Shown one piece after another: positions 10,404 through 21,320 of a stretch of 64,000 bases of DNA. Below the pieces are notes generated by a model, which had not been told where the DNA came from, made no database searches, and was given only the letters and a program-made list of their open reading frames with translations. Position 1 is the first letter of the stretch, and each line of letters opens with the position of its first letter. The DNA is from Galeruca laticollis (Eukaryota > Arthropoda > Insecta > Coleoptera > Chrysomelidae), in contig OY998178.1 of assembly GCA_963921935.1 (NCBI GenBank), positions 49,840,951 through 49,904,950 of the forward strand, in the 5' to 3' direction. The translations under genes and the position numbers were made by a program.

Positions 10404-13400
10404 ATTATTCTTTTGTTGCAGTTGCTGGAAAAAAACATATGTCAAAACAGAAGCGAAGTAAGGTCCATTCAAGTGAAGCTATAGAGAGCAACTGATAGAA
10501 AAGTGAATCCCTTAAAAAGTCATAAGCATGTATATTAGGCTTCAATATATGCATTTATTGTACATATATACAAATACAAAATTTATATATACAGGCGTAT
10601 AAATATAAATATTGAAGGGAGCTGATAAAAAACTAATTACTATTATTTCTGAAATTCACTCTTAAAATGTAGACTTATTTATCTGCAGAATTAATATTAA
10701 CACCTACTTTTTTGTTAATTGAAAAATAGACGGTTAGGTGAACAACAACATAATGGAAATGCATTATTCAAAATCAATTCGTTTTAAAGCTTGCATGTTC
10801 AATACTGACGCTGTACCAGGACATGATGCAAGGGATAATTCGAAAGATGTTTGTGCTGTGATACAATCTAGTAAAAACAGAAAATGCTTTTTTTGTGGGT
10901 TCTATTGTCATCTGTCCATATTTCTAGGCGCACTGTGGAAATTCTGAAATCAAAGGACACTATGCCGAAGAGAAATATCAGAAAGTCCAAACAATGTTTT
11001 TTCACCACAGTTTAGCCGTACCGTTATTCTGGACACTACACTGGTCAATGGAATTCCAATTCGCTGTATTTTAGACACAGTAAGTTCCGGGAGCTTTGTT
11101 AACCAAGACTTTGTGAACAAACACAATATCCAAATCATCCCAAATGAAGGTCGAGTATCAATTGCTTCCACCTCTCTTTGGACCAAAATTGAGGGGTACA
11201 TTCTCATAAAACTAGAAATTGCTGAACACACATACACCAGCTGCAAGTTGACTGTCCTGAAAAAACTGATAATTTATAGGCCATGACATGTTAATAGACG
11301 TCTATTTTCCCGTCTCTCTTCTAACTGCTATCCAATTGCCACTAAGTCCCGTCGTTATTGTGATGCTAACTCGAAGTCTATTGAAGCTGAGGTGGCTTGG
11401 TTACTTTCTGAGAAGATAATCGAACCTAGCAATTTACCGTGGAGAGTACAAGTACTGGCTGTAGAAATAAATACTAGAAAGCACCTCGTCATTGATAATT
11501 CACAGACCATAAATGAGTTCAGTTTCCTGGATGCTTACTCCTACATAATGTATATGAACTTGTTCGAAAAGTTGCTAGTTTCAAGCATTTCAGTGCTATC
11601 GATCTTAAAATGCTTAAAATGCTTACCACCAAATACCAATATGTGAAGAAGGTAAGAAATTGACCGCTACCAAAGCTAAGGGCAAGCTATATCAATTCAC
11701 ACGTATTTCATTTGGTGTGACCAAGTGAGTCGCGCGTTTTTAGCCTGTGATTGACCATATCATATCTGATAAGCACCTCACTGGTGTATACCTTGCTGAT
11801 ATTGTGGTTTGTGACATTGATAAGACTGACGATGACTGTAACCTCAACAAGCCGATGGCGGCACTTGATGAACTGGGCATCGAAGTTAACAAAGGCAAAA
11901 CTAAATTTAACCTAACATCAATAAATCAACATGGGCACCTAATCTCCCATAACTCAATCAAACCGGATCCTTCACGCTTTGCGTCATTATTGAATATGTT
12001 GCCTTCACCTGATTCACATTCGTTAAAGCGATTACTGGGACTTTTCGCCCATTATTCGAAATATATCCCAGAAAATCAGGAAGCTCATCGATCGCCTTTC
12101 ATTTACAATTGATTCTGGAGCCTCTATTGAGTTTGAAGATCTGATATACGACATTGCTAAATCTGCTGTCGCGACTGTTAGTGGATTTCGCACTCTAGTA
12201 GTGGAAACTGACACTTCTCGAACTGCCTTGGCTGCGACTCTAAGCCAAGATGGTCATCCAGTTCCATTTTTTCCCGTTCTCTTACCAAATATTGAATAAG
12301 CGGATATACATCGATTAAAGAAGAGGCTGCAGCAATCGTGCCTTTGAAGCACTGGAGGGATTTCCCATTTGCGAAACATTTCAAAGTCATCAAAGGTCAA
12401 GAAGCTCTTTCTTTAATTTAGCACCGAAAGCATGCGAGTAAAATTAAAAACGAGATGGAGGTAAGAGGTGGCTCCTATGACAGAACCTATCACCCAGGCG
12501 TAGAGAATGAAAAAGCTGATACTAAATCTAGGATCTGCAACCCGGCTGGAATTACTGAACAGTTTCAGCTGTATCAATCATTGGGCCACCCAGGTGTAAC
12601 TCTCATGTTCCATTGGCTCAAGAGTAATGATCTATCATATTCACTTGTGGATGTCAGGAAAATGACTACCAACTGTCCAGTTTGTGCTGAAATAAAGGCC
12701 AGATTTCTAAAAATCTCCGGAAACTTTCTAAAAGTTACCTCAACCATTTGAGCGAATTAATATAGACTTTAAAGGACCAATCCTATCGAAGACTCGCAAC
12801 GTCTACCTTCTCATAATCATTGACGATTTTTTCCGCTTCCCCTTGCTTATGAATATCATGATGTCTCTGCTGCTAATGTGGTTTACTGTTTGAAGAACCT
12901 CTATGGTTATTTGGGACCCCAGCGTTTGTACACTCGCAGCGAGGAGCTTCCTCCATTTCTAAAGAGCTTAAGTCTTTTAAAGAAGCAAATGGGTTCGCTA
13001 GAAGCCGAACCACGCCGTATAACTTTCAGGGCAACGGGCAGATAGAGCGACTAAATGTTAGTTTGTGGAAATGTGGAAAACCATTACACCCAAGGTTTGA
13101 GGACTGAAAATTGGAAAGTCTTGCAATAATACACGCTATTCGATCCCAATTGTGTACCGCTACAAATTGTACACTATACGAAAGATTTTTCACTCATCAG
13201 CGACGAACCTCCAACGATGTTACTCTTCCATCATGACTTGCCCAATATTTGACAAAATAAATGTGAGACCCAGCAAATATGAAGATCCTGTAGAAGAAGC
13301 TCCTATCGGCCTAGACATTACTGGTAATCAAAACCCCAATGAACCTCTACCTGCGTTAGAAGAAAATGATGCAAGGGAAGCCACTCTTCCTATTGTGGAA

Positions 13401-13600
13401 CCTTATTCCCAGGAAAATGAAACCTCGGCTCTACCTGCCAAAATTTGAACCCCAGACCTCAACGAGTTAGACATCCTTCCTCTCAACTTAAAGACTATGA
13501 AACTAATTGACCCTTAGTTCTATATGTAAATTTGTATTTGTTCCACGTATTTTGTCTGACATTAACTGCGATTGTATTGTTTTTGAATAGGATGTGAATG
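10404..13600 (+). mobile_element. Ty3/gypsy retrotransposon remnant, 5' truncated
   Basis: A plus-strand gypsy-type pol remnant. No left LTR or gag is visible between the pogo end at 10402 and the first recognisable coding at 10738, so the 5' part is missing. After the last codon near 13513 a purine-rich stretch (GGATGTGAATGAGG, near 13590) and an AATAAA may mark the start of a 3' LTR. There is no matching left copy to prove it. The proteins are close relatives of the complete minus-strand element at 39849-43650. Confidence 0.6.
10738..13513 (+). pseudogene. Ty3/gypsy polyprotein remnant (zinc knuckle, protease, RT, RNase H, integrase)
   Basis: In order: a degenerate zinc knuckle (CFFCGFYCH, near 10890); a retropepsin-like segment in which the DTGSS site reads DTVSS (near 11075); RT pieces VAWLLSEKIIEPSNLPWR (11390) and VYLADIVVCDID (near 11790), where the usual second catalytic Asp of YxDD is lost; GLFAHYSKYIP (12040); RNase H (VVETDTSRTALAATLSQDG, near 12200); an integrase zinc region with GHPGVTLMFHW and CPVCAEIKARF (12580-12700); and a basic C-terminus ending at 13513. 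Frames change many times and parts are deleted, so this is an old dead copy of the enzyme set that copies and inserts the element. Confidence 0.75.
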
Positions 13601-15180
13601 AGGTTTGACAATTCTACTATTATTTTGTTCTGTTTATGTTATTTCTTTTGTTAATAAAAATCAGTTTTGTTGGTAAAAAGAGTAAATTATACAATATCAC
13701 GAATATAATAAGAAATTATGTGACAAAAACAAAAAAGACTATCATTTCAACATAGGGGCTTAGTATATATTGAAAACGGGAACAAAATAAATCGAAAAGA
13801 ATCAGATGAATTGAGACCCTATAGGATTTCAAGGGAAATATTTGAAGTTGATACAAGATACACTAAAAATGGGAATCAAATTTGTTTCATATCCCCAAAC
13901 ACATTCCAACTTCTAGTACCTCAGATAAAGACGATACCGAGCTCAATAATAAGTCATGTGTAATTTTGTACCAAAATTTGCAATGTGATCTTGAGATTTA
14001 TATGATTTATACATAAGAAATAATCGAATCACCAGAGATGCCATAGTGATAATAACTATCACATAAAAATTTGTAAAATTTGTTAATATTTGAAGAAACG
14101 ATTCATTAACGTTCATTGTAATTCCTTTGATTTGCAGAAAAATAATACCGTTTTTATATTCTCTTGAGATTACCATTATATTCATATAGGTAGGTATAAT
14201 AAAAGGGTACATACATTCAAGTAAAACAGGTCTCTATAATAAAAAACAGAGGTACATTCGTACAAACTCAGGTATAGCCTTTTTGATTACAAATCATAAT
14301 TCATTTCACTTTTCCAATTATCAGACTCAATAGAAATAGAAACGGAACCGGCGGTAGAGCTAATAGAGTTTGTAGATTTGCACAACAGATTATTTAAATG
14401 GCACTTGTCTTTCCCATATTCATTTTGCTGAGCTTTGGCTTTGGATAACCTTTACTTTTGCGCAGCGTCAGAATGGATCTATTGGGGTGGCGAATGAACA
14501 CATTAGACTCTTGAAGTGCGGAAACGACCGGGGCGAAGGTTACGCCATTATCAATTTTCAATGTTATCTCTATGGGAAAACGTGTTTTACTTCCATAATC
14601 ATGGTTACCGTTGACCCTTGAGACTAGATAAGTGTGGATAAACCTTACCAATACCTCCTGTAGCGAGAAAATTTCCACAGAATATAATTCAACTACGCAT
14701 GCGTGCGTAATTTGCATTTGATTGGTTGATTCACCATGTGGGGTTTGATTTGTCTATGATTTTCCTCCTCTCAAATTTAGGGAGAGAAGTTCGAAGTTAC
14801 GGTAACTGTTTAAGTTGATAGAAACAGATGTTATTCTTTGATCTGTGTTTGGGGTGGGGGAGCGCTGTTTGGAATAATACTTCCACCTCCTTTTCTCCTC
14901 TAAATTCAGCCAAAGGCATATTACATTCAAATCCATATCAGTGAAATGAGAGTACCTACAAAAGGGATGTAAATATTATTTCGAAACGCGCTCCACGAAC
15001 TCTGATACACATCAATGAATAATATCTGTTTTTATCAACAAAACTTTTTCCAAAGGGTTAGCTACACTGCAGTATATCTCTGTCGGTTGTCGAGTTTGAC
15101 ATAGACTTCCATAGATAAGAAACCGAATTCAAGACTTTCAAGTGTATTGATGTTGAAAATTAAAAGTAAGTTTTTTTGTA
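13520..15180. other. Unassigned sequence with one old repeat
   Basis: No recognised gene. A minus-strand frame at 14394-14717 (107 residues) and another at 13943-14212 with a hydrophobic stretch (FYVIVIITMASLVIRLFLMY) remain open, but I cannot match either to a family. The 13770-14115 part is similar to the start of the window. The rest is AT-rich sequence without clear structure. Confidence 0.35.
13770..14115. repeat. Copy of a dispersed repeat also present at 1-345
   Basis: Both copies contain GGGAAT...AATTTGTT and then, about 120 bases on, AGATTTAT-TGATTTATAC followed by GAGATG-CA--GTGA-AATA-CTAT. Spacing is equal in the two copies, so the match is colinear rather than chance AT-richness. 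On the minus strand this copy has an open frame with one hydrophobic segment, which could be the end of a membrane protein. The copy at 1-345 is broken in that frame. Identity is judged by eye. Confidence 0.4.
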
Positions 15181-15182
15181 AT

Positions 15183-16222
15183 TTTGACATACTTCCATAT
15201 TTGATAAAAAAAAATGTTCACGGGAATATATTGATGGATGATTATCTTCCATTTTAACTTAAATCAGTCATCCCCCACCCACCCCCAAAGGGTGGGAGCG
15301 GGGGTGACTTTGTGACATTGTCGTAAAAGTAAATTTGGAATCATATTCTACGTAATTTTTTACGCATAAACCTAAAATTTCATTTCGAATAAACAACAGT
15401 GTATTATCCTAGAAGCCAAAGAATGCAGGGGTTAGGGCGCAAACAATTTATGGACAAAACGGGATGACGCGACATATTCTGTTCTTGTTTTGAATTCTAA
15501 TTGAAGATTCATGTTTCATACGATTTTATGTCTAGTTTATAACATTGTATTTAATATGAACCTACTTGTATTGATAAGTACTATACCTAATTAGATTACT
15601 CAGAAAAAAAAAATCGATCACGTTTCAATGAATATGTTTGGCAATAATGGAGAAAAAAATATGGAAATTGGTATGCTCACTCAAAAAATGGTTTAGAATT
15701 TGATGACACACTCAAAATCATCCCAACCGTAATATTTACCAAAATCACCCCCAGCCTCTACCTTTATGGTATGAAATAAGCATGTAATTATTTTTTAATT
15801 TAAATTTTTATTCCTATTCGTAAAGCCGCAATAACGATTTTTATATTCATTAAATAATCAATTTTTTGATAACATTTTTTTGCATAAGTTTATAAAAACG
15901 TTTTTTGTATGAAATATGGAAGTATGCTAGACCTGAGAGCCCTACACCATTGAATAATAAATTTTTTTATTGATAACATTTTTTTGCATAACTTTATAAA
16001 AAAAGTTATCAAAATGGAATTTTAGGTGTATACGTGAAAAATTAAGTAGAAATTGATTCCAACTTCCAAAATTCATTTTTGCGACTATTTTACAAAGTCA
16101 CCCCCACCCCCGCCCTTAGGGGGTGGGTGGTGGATGACTGATTTAGGTTAAAATGAAAGATAATCATCCTTCAGTTTATTATCCTGAAATTTTTTTTTAT
16201 CAAATATGGAAATATGATAGGC
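15183..16222. mobile_element. Non-autonomous element with ~140-bp inverted ends (MITE-like)
   Basis: The first ~140 bases (15185-15325) and the last ~140 (16078-16220) are inverted copies. Each starts with CATACTTCCATATTTGATAA or a close variant, continues through GGATGATTATCTTCCATTTT and AAATCAGTCATCC, and ends in a G/C block of CCCACCC and GGGGGTGACTTTGT. No coding sequence is visible inside, so any transposase would be supplied elsewhere. The right end abuts the Merlin transposase remnant. No convincing target duplication is seen, so the superfamily is open. Confidence 0.65.
15848..16010 (+). repeat. ~100-bp tandem duplication inside the MITE-like element
   Basis: A block beginning CATTAAATAATC and containing TTGATAACATTTTTTTGCAT with TTTATAAAAA occurs at 15848. 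It recurs at about 15950 as CATTGAATAATAA with the same core. The second copy is partial, and the offset is about 102 bases. The first copy also contains a sequence at about 15907-15945 (AAATATGGAAGTATG then GAGAGCCCTA) that closely matches the element's right end plus flank at 16202-16236. Confidence 0.6.
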
Positions 16223-16224
16223 CC

Positions 16225-16569
16225 GAGAGCCCTATTCTATACTTATTGTAGTGAAATGATTGTTGATGATTTCACTGCGCGTTATGAAGGCATGAAACTT
16301 GGTGGGCCTGGCAAGATTGTGCAAATGGATGAGTCAAAGTTTAGCAAGAGGAAGTACCATCATGTTTGCCGATTAACCGGTTATTGGGTGTTGGGTATGA
16401 TTGAGGATGTGCACGAGGACGTGGTTGCTATTGTTGTTGACGAGCGAAACGCCAAAGCCCTCATCGACGAAATCAAGAAATGGGTTCTTCCTGATACGGA
16501 AATCCACACCGACGCCTGAACCGCCTACTGGGACATCACAAATCGTGGCTCCGTCCACAAGGTGGTTAA
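16225..16569 (+). pseudogene. Merlin-type transposase, N-terminal half of DDE domain
   Basis: The reading frame gives YCSEM, then GGPGKIVQMDESKFSKRKY with the first catalytic Asp in MDESKF, then GYWVLGMIEDV and LPDTEIHTDA with the second Asp. A TGA follows HTDA where Trp is usual (HTDAW), so one base change stops the frame at 16517. The frame continues as TAYWDITNRGSVHKVVN up to the TTAA used by the piggyBac insertion. Transposases of this group resemble bacterial IS1016/IS1595 enzymes and cut and paste the element. Confidence 0.8.
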
Positions 16570-18817
16570 CCCTCCAGTAGTGGCGCGGAGTCTGACAGAC
16601 GCAACGAAAATATATTTCAAAATCCCAAATTTTTTCCCCTAAGAGGAACAATGTATTGTTGTGCAATCCTCTTTAATTGAAAATTTCGCAGAGTGCTTTT
16701 GGCATTAAGCCATCATCAATGCGGTCACTAAAAATTTGTGAATTAAATTTCGTAAGTTTGATAAAATTGATACCAACTTGTCAGAATTCCGAGACAGGGG
16801 CCTCCAAATGTGTACGTCAATACATTGTTTCTCTTAGGGGAAGAAAATTTGCGATTTTCATCTCTTGTGCACACAGCTGTAATTCAAATTAGAAAATGTA
16901 TTTGCCTGTAGAATCTGAGTGGTGGGAGTAATAGCCGTGTGTATTAAGGTAGCTTCATGAATTATACTTCAGTTCAATGTGTCACTTCATCGAGAGCGTT
17001 CGTTTGACCATTTGTGGAATACGTCCCTCAGACTACCCCCCACTACTAGTGTTACAGATATTTCAATTGGCGAATTCACCATTTTTGGTAAGATGTTCTG
17101 TTTTTCTCTTGAAATAGAACTATCTCATGGTTTTCGTTTCTCAGTCGCTATGTGCAAGTATGAGAGAGAGCAGGTGACGCTGTGCCGCCTCTGGGAAGAA
17201 GCTGAGGATGAACAGGAACCAGATGATGAAGAAAATAATGAAAGTGACTCAGATATACTTGAAGAACGCCAAACAGATAGCGAATCCGAACAAGATGCAG
17301 AGGATGTAGAAGAAATCGCACCTGTAGGAACTGCTGCTGTGAATGAACTATCGAGAAATCATGATGCCACATTCCTAGGTAAAAATAAACTCACAATCTG
17401 GGAGAAGTACTGTAATATTTTGGCTGACTATGTCTCAAAGTCGATTTAGATTTTTACTCAGATATTCGAGGTTTGATAATATCGAAACAAGACCAACATG
17501 CTCCAATTCGTGGGATTTTTGATGCGTTCTTTGAAAATTGTAAGTCTTGTTATACTATAGGAATATATTGTACCATAGATGAGAAACTTGAAGCATTCAG
17601 AGGCCGTTGTAGCTTCAAGCAATACATACCCAATAAAGCAAATAAATTTTGTATAAACATATTTACTTTAGTTGATGCTGAAATGAATTATACTCAAAAT
17701 TTGGGAAAGTATATGTAGGTGCACAGCCAGTAGGTCCGTACTTTTTACCAAACGACACGAAAAGCATTGTCGAAAGAATGATACTTCCTATATCAGGTAC
17801 TGGAAGGAACGTCACGTGTGACAGCTGGTTTAGGAGTATTCCACTAGTTGTAAGTCTACTTTCTGAACATCGGCTCACTGTCTTTGGAACGTTGATAAAG
17901 AATAAAGCAGAAATACCACCAGAATTTATACAGACAATACAGCGACCTGTGTATTCATCTATGTTCACCTTTCAGAAGGATAATACTCTGGTTTCCTATA
18001 TTCCAAAAAAATACAAAAATGTTTTGTTGATTTCCAGTATGCATTTCACAGACGAAATTGATAAAAACACTGGAGAAAAATGCAAGCCTGCAATTATTAC
18101 AGGGTACAACGCTACAAAAGGTGGTGTAGATAATGTAGATAAATTGTGTGCAGCTTACAATGTGGCTAGGAATACTAGACGATGGCCTATGGTCGTATTT
18201 TATGCTATCATGAATGTTGCTGGCATAAATAGTCAAATATTATATATACAGATATAACCAACATAATGCGTAGGCAATTTTTGAAAGAACTGACGATAAA
18301 GCTAATAGAAGACCATCTTCGGTGCCGTTACTTCGAAACAAACGAACCTCTGGCTATTCGTGAAAAAAGGTTGTCGGTACTTACACTCAAAAAATGGATG
18401 CCATCCAGGAAGGTATACGTAAAAAATGTGCGTTTTGCAAAGATAAAACTAGATCAAGATTTTACTGTGAGAATTTTCATAGATTCATTTGTTTGCAACA
18501 CGCAAAGTTTTTATGTGAACCTTGCCTAACTAGGTATATAAAATTCTTTTATATACGTTATGCAGTACTTTTAGAATGAAAACTCTTATTCCAATCTCTG
18601 TTTTGTTCAATACAAATTTTGAAACATCTGCGTGGTTTATTTTCACAATATTCTACGAATGAACTTTTTAACTGTCAAGTATCTATAAGTTTTCATTATG
18701 AAATCATATTCATCCAGTATGAAAAATAAACATGAAAAAGGACAAAATACACCTAAAACGTCTCTTAGACTCCGCGCCACCAATCATGTGATTTTACCAA
18801 GCGCCACTACTGGAGGG
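16570..18817 (+). mobile_element. piggyBac-type transposon, copy A
   Basis: The element is flanked by TTAA at 16566-16569 and 18818-18821. Its ends are a perfect 16-base inverted repeat, CCCTCCAGTAGTGGCG, followed on both sides by GAGTCT or AGACTC close inside. The length is 2248 bp, normal for piggyBac. It carries a decayed transposase and sits precisely inside the Merlin transposase gene. The perfect ends with a decayed gene suggest non-autonomous movement, or that the ends are under mobilisation constraint. Confidence 0.92.
17148..18540 (+). pseudogene. piggyBac transposase, copy A
   Basis: An acidic N-terminal region (DEENNESDSDILEERQTDSE) occupies 17225-17300. The DDE domain then appears in shifted frames: LLRYSRFDNIETR (17455), APIRGIFDAF (17500), TIDEKLEAFRGRCSFKQYIP with the first Asp (17570), VTCDSWFRSIP with the second (17815), and KGGVDNVDK with the third (18120). 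The C-terminal Cys-rich finger CAFCKDKTRSRFYC ... FICLQH ... CEPC lies near 18430-18530. All three catalytic Asp codons survive, but a deletion after the N-terminal region and several frame changes kill the gene. Confidence 0.85.
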
Positions 18818-19088
18818 TTAACCACAGTGCTCCGGATAAGCTGTTTGTTGGCGAGTTACTTGTTTTTCTTGAACGAAATTAATATTCTTCAATCACAGCT
18901 CCAGATGGTACCCACACACGGAGAATCGAGACGACCTGGCGTCCGATTAAACATTGGTTCCGTCAGCGTAAGCCACCGACCGACGAAAGTCTCGCCGACT
19001 ATTTGGTCGAGTACCTTCGACGTCGCGTTAACCCAATGGCAGCTCTCTTGGAAGCGGTTCGACGCGGCTACGGCGATAGGCGCCAATA
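18818..19088 (+). pseudogene. Merlin-type transposase, C-terminal half
   Basis: Starts at the second TTAA of the piggyBac insertion with VNHSAPDKLFVGELLVFLER. It has one in-frame TAA (after ERN, near 18885), then continues TAPDGTHTRRIETTWRPIKH. The glutamate in RRIETTW is the third catalytic residue of the DDE triad. It ends LADYLVEYLRRRVNP ... RGYGDRR and two stops near 19088. It belongs with the segment at 16225-16569. Confidence 0.8.
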
Positions 19089-19089
19089 A

Positions 19090-19840
19090 TGAATTTTCTT
19101 TGGTTTAGTTCAATAAAAGTTTGAAATTGAAATTCATGTTTGGTTTATTTGCATTAGGTTAGGTTAGGCTAGATTAGGTTAGGTTATGTTAGATGCGGAG
19201 GCACTCTTGAGTTTTTTTTCGACTCGTTAAAATATTTGAAAAATGAAAGCAAAAAATCAAAAGACAAGAAGCGGGCTCTAGCCTCAAACGAGCAGACTGA
19301 CTGCTCTCCCCTCCATCAGAACCACATAGGAATCTTGGTAAGAGGTTTACACCACTCGACCACTCTCGATCTGCTGGTATTTATTGTGCTTTTTCGGCTT
19401 TTGATGAAAAAATGTTTTTTTTTTAAATGGTATAACTTTTATCCCTGACGTTTCCGCACTTTGAGACAAGTGTCATTCGATTGACACCTCATTTGCCCCC
19501 CTTAGTCATTTGCGCAAAAGTAAATGGACGCCTGGGCTTTATCGTTTCGTTCGTTTTGAGTAGCTACAAAAATACTTACCGCTGTGGTCTTCAGTTCTTT
19601 TTAGCAGGATGTGACTTTTTCACGTTTGTGCCAAGGATTCAAAATTGAGGTTAGACGGTAAATTCACTTTGTTTAATGATAATGTTTAATGATATTGTCT
19701 TGGGGTGAAATCATTTCCATAATTAAACGCACTACATATTGTCTCCGTGAAACACTTTGATACAGTTGAAGCAAACGTCACAAAAACTTATTTTCTGACA
19801 ATTCATCAACAATTTAGGCCTAATTCAGAGGTGAGTTTAC
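19090..19840. other. Unassigned sequence with a short TTAGG-type tract
   Basis: No gene is recognised. The notable piece is the telomere-like tract at 19153-19192. The remainder is AT-rich sequence between the Merlin remnant and the PIF/Harbinger-like remains. Confidence 0.4.
19153..19192 (+). repeat. Interstitial TTAGG-like tract
   Basis: About 40 bases of TTAGG repeats, some with substitutions (TTAGGCTAGATTAGG, TTATGTTAG). TTAGG is the ancestral arthropod telomere unit, so this supports an arthropod source. The tract is far too short and diverged to be a telomere. It may be an interstitial remnant or a simple sequence common in insect repeats. Confidence 0.6.
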
Positions 19841-20544
19841 TCAACTCCCGTTAAAAAAGCATTCAAATAGAACATATGTATTCACACAGCGACGCTTTTG
19901 AAATCAGAAACTTTCTTAACGAGCAATGTTGTATTTTCGACGCTGGGCGGTAAATTGAATAGACCATAATAGAGAGATATCGGTGAAATGAATTGCGCAT
20001 GTGAACGTTATTATAACGTACTGCCGTATTGGTTTTACGTCAAGCGTTATTTTAATTGTATTTAACAGTTATCGAAAGCGACGCTTTACCCGCTCTATGC
20101 GCTATTCGATAATGTGACTTAACTTAGCTTTATTGCATTGTATGTAGATAACCTTGCTTTACTGTTATGGTTGGTTATTGTATACTAAGTTCGTGCGTAT
20201 CATTTAATTTTCTATTGTAGGAATTACTAAAAAAATAAATAAATAAAACGTATTCCATAAAGTCATGAACATATTTTGATATAACTGTTAAGTATCTTAC
20301 ATAATCATTATTTGATCATAAACTAACTTGTAATTTTATTTTAAAATTCAGAATTATATTTTGGTGTCTCAAATAAGATTTAAAAAAAAAACAGAATAAG
20401 TTTTAAATCTGCAGTCTACTGTTGCATTTACAGTAATAATCATGATCACAAGAAGAAGAAGGGGCATTCTCATTATTTTCAGGCTCAGTACATACATTCT
20501 TTTGCTTCAAACTCTAGCACACTCATCTCTTGCTGATATTCATA

Positions 20545-20985
20545 GTTCCTGAATTTGTTTTTCTTTGCTAATTTTCTTTGTAATAGGCTTAACATTAGCA
20601 TTATTACAAAGATCGCTTACTTTTTGTAGAAGCTGGTCTCTTTCACAAAATATTTCTTCCACTCCAGACCTACACATAAAAAATTAATAGGCATATGAAA
20701 ATGAATAGTACTATTATAAGTATATAATTATTCTTGAAAATTATTTAAATACCTACATTAACTGGTTTCCTTTGTATTTTTTCAACCACATTTCTAATAG
20801 ACGGAACAAATGATCTTTTAGAGTTCTTATTAAAAACTATTTTCTAGTTATGACGTGTGTATGTTGGATTGGATTGTTTCCCATTTTTCGGGGTCTTCCA
20901 ACGGGTTTAAATTAATAAACTCTTTGAGGAGAGCCATGTCGTCCTCTGGTCCAAAACTTAATCTTTTTGGTTCCCTCTCAGACAT
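20545..20985 (-). pseudogene. Myb/SANT-like DNA-binding protein of a transposon
   Basis: The ATG at 20985 starts MSEREPKRLSFGPEDDMALL followed by KEFINLNPLEDPEKW, the first helix pair of a Myb/SANT-like fold. A stop lies near 20848. The family sequence resumes as RTLKDHLFRLLEMWLKKYKG in another frame near 20770-20835. After an apparent ~90-bp intron ending in TGTGTAG near 20670 it continues SGVEEIFCERDQLLQKVSDL and ends at a TGA near 20545. Proteins of this kind act as the DNA-binding partner of PIF/Harbinger transposases (family knowledge). The frame break suggests it no longer works. Confidence 0.5.
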
Positions 20986-21320
20986 TTTACTATACTCAAA
21001 ACAGAACAAAACTTTAACATAGTAAACTCTGAGCCTGCCCGGCTAGTTCACTATTAAGCGCTATTTAAAATACGGCCTGTCGTCAGGCTCCGTTAATAAC
21101 GCTTGGCGGTAACGTTAATTAGGGACGTTATCTTAAGAATCGACTCGCGCATACGTTAAATGTTGAAATAACATAAGCGCTAATATGGCCTGACGTTATT
21201 TGGGTTACCGATAACTATTATTCACACGAGACGCTAAAAACCGATGGCGAAGCGGTTAGTACGTCTCACATCTGGCTTGCTGGCTGGTGGTTTATATCTA
21301 TGTGGTTTGTTGTATTTTAA

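Larger units (their letters stand above)
16225..19088 (+). mobile_element. Merlin (ISXO2/IS1016-like) transposon remnant, split by piggyBac
   Basis: The coding halves of one Merlin-type transposase lie at about 16225-16569 and 18818-19088, separated by a complete piggyBac insertion at a TTAA. Joining at the single TTAA gives continuous coding (KVVN then HSAPD), so the piggyBac arrived later. The 5' part of the transposase is missing because the inverted-repeat element ends there. No Merlin terminal repeats were identified. Confidence 0.7.

Noticed and set aside
13943..14212. Minus-strand frame with one hydrophobic segment, considered as the tail of an envelope-like or receptor protein
   Set aside because: Only one membrane-like stretch and no other motif. 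The related copy at the window start is broken. Not enough to name a family.
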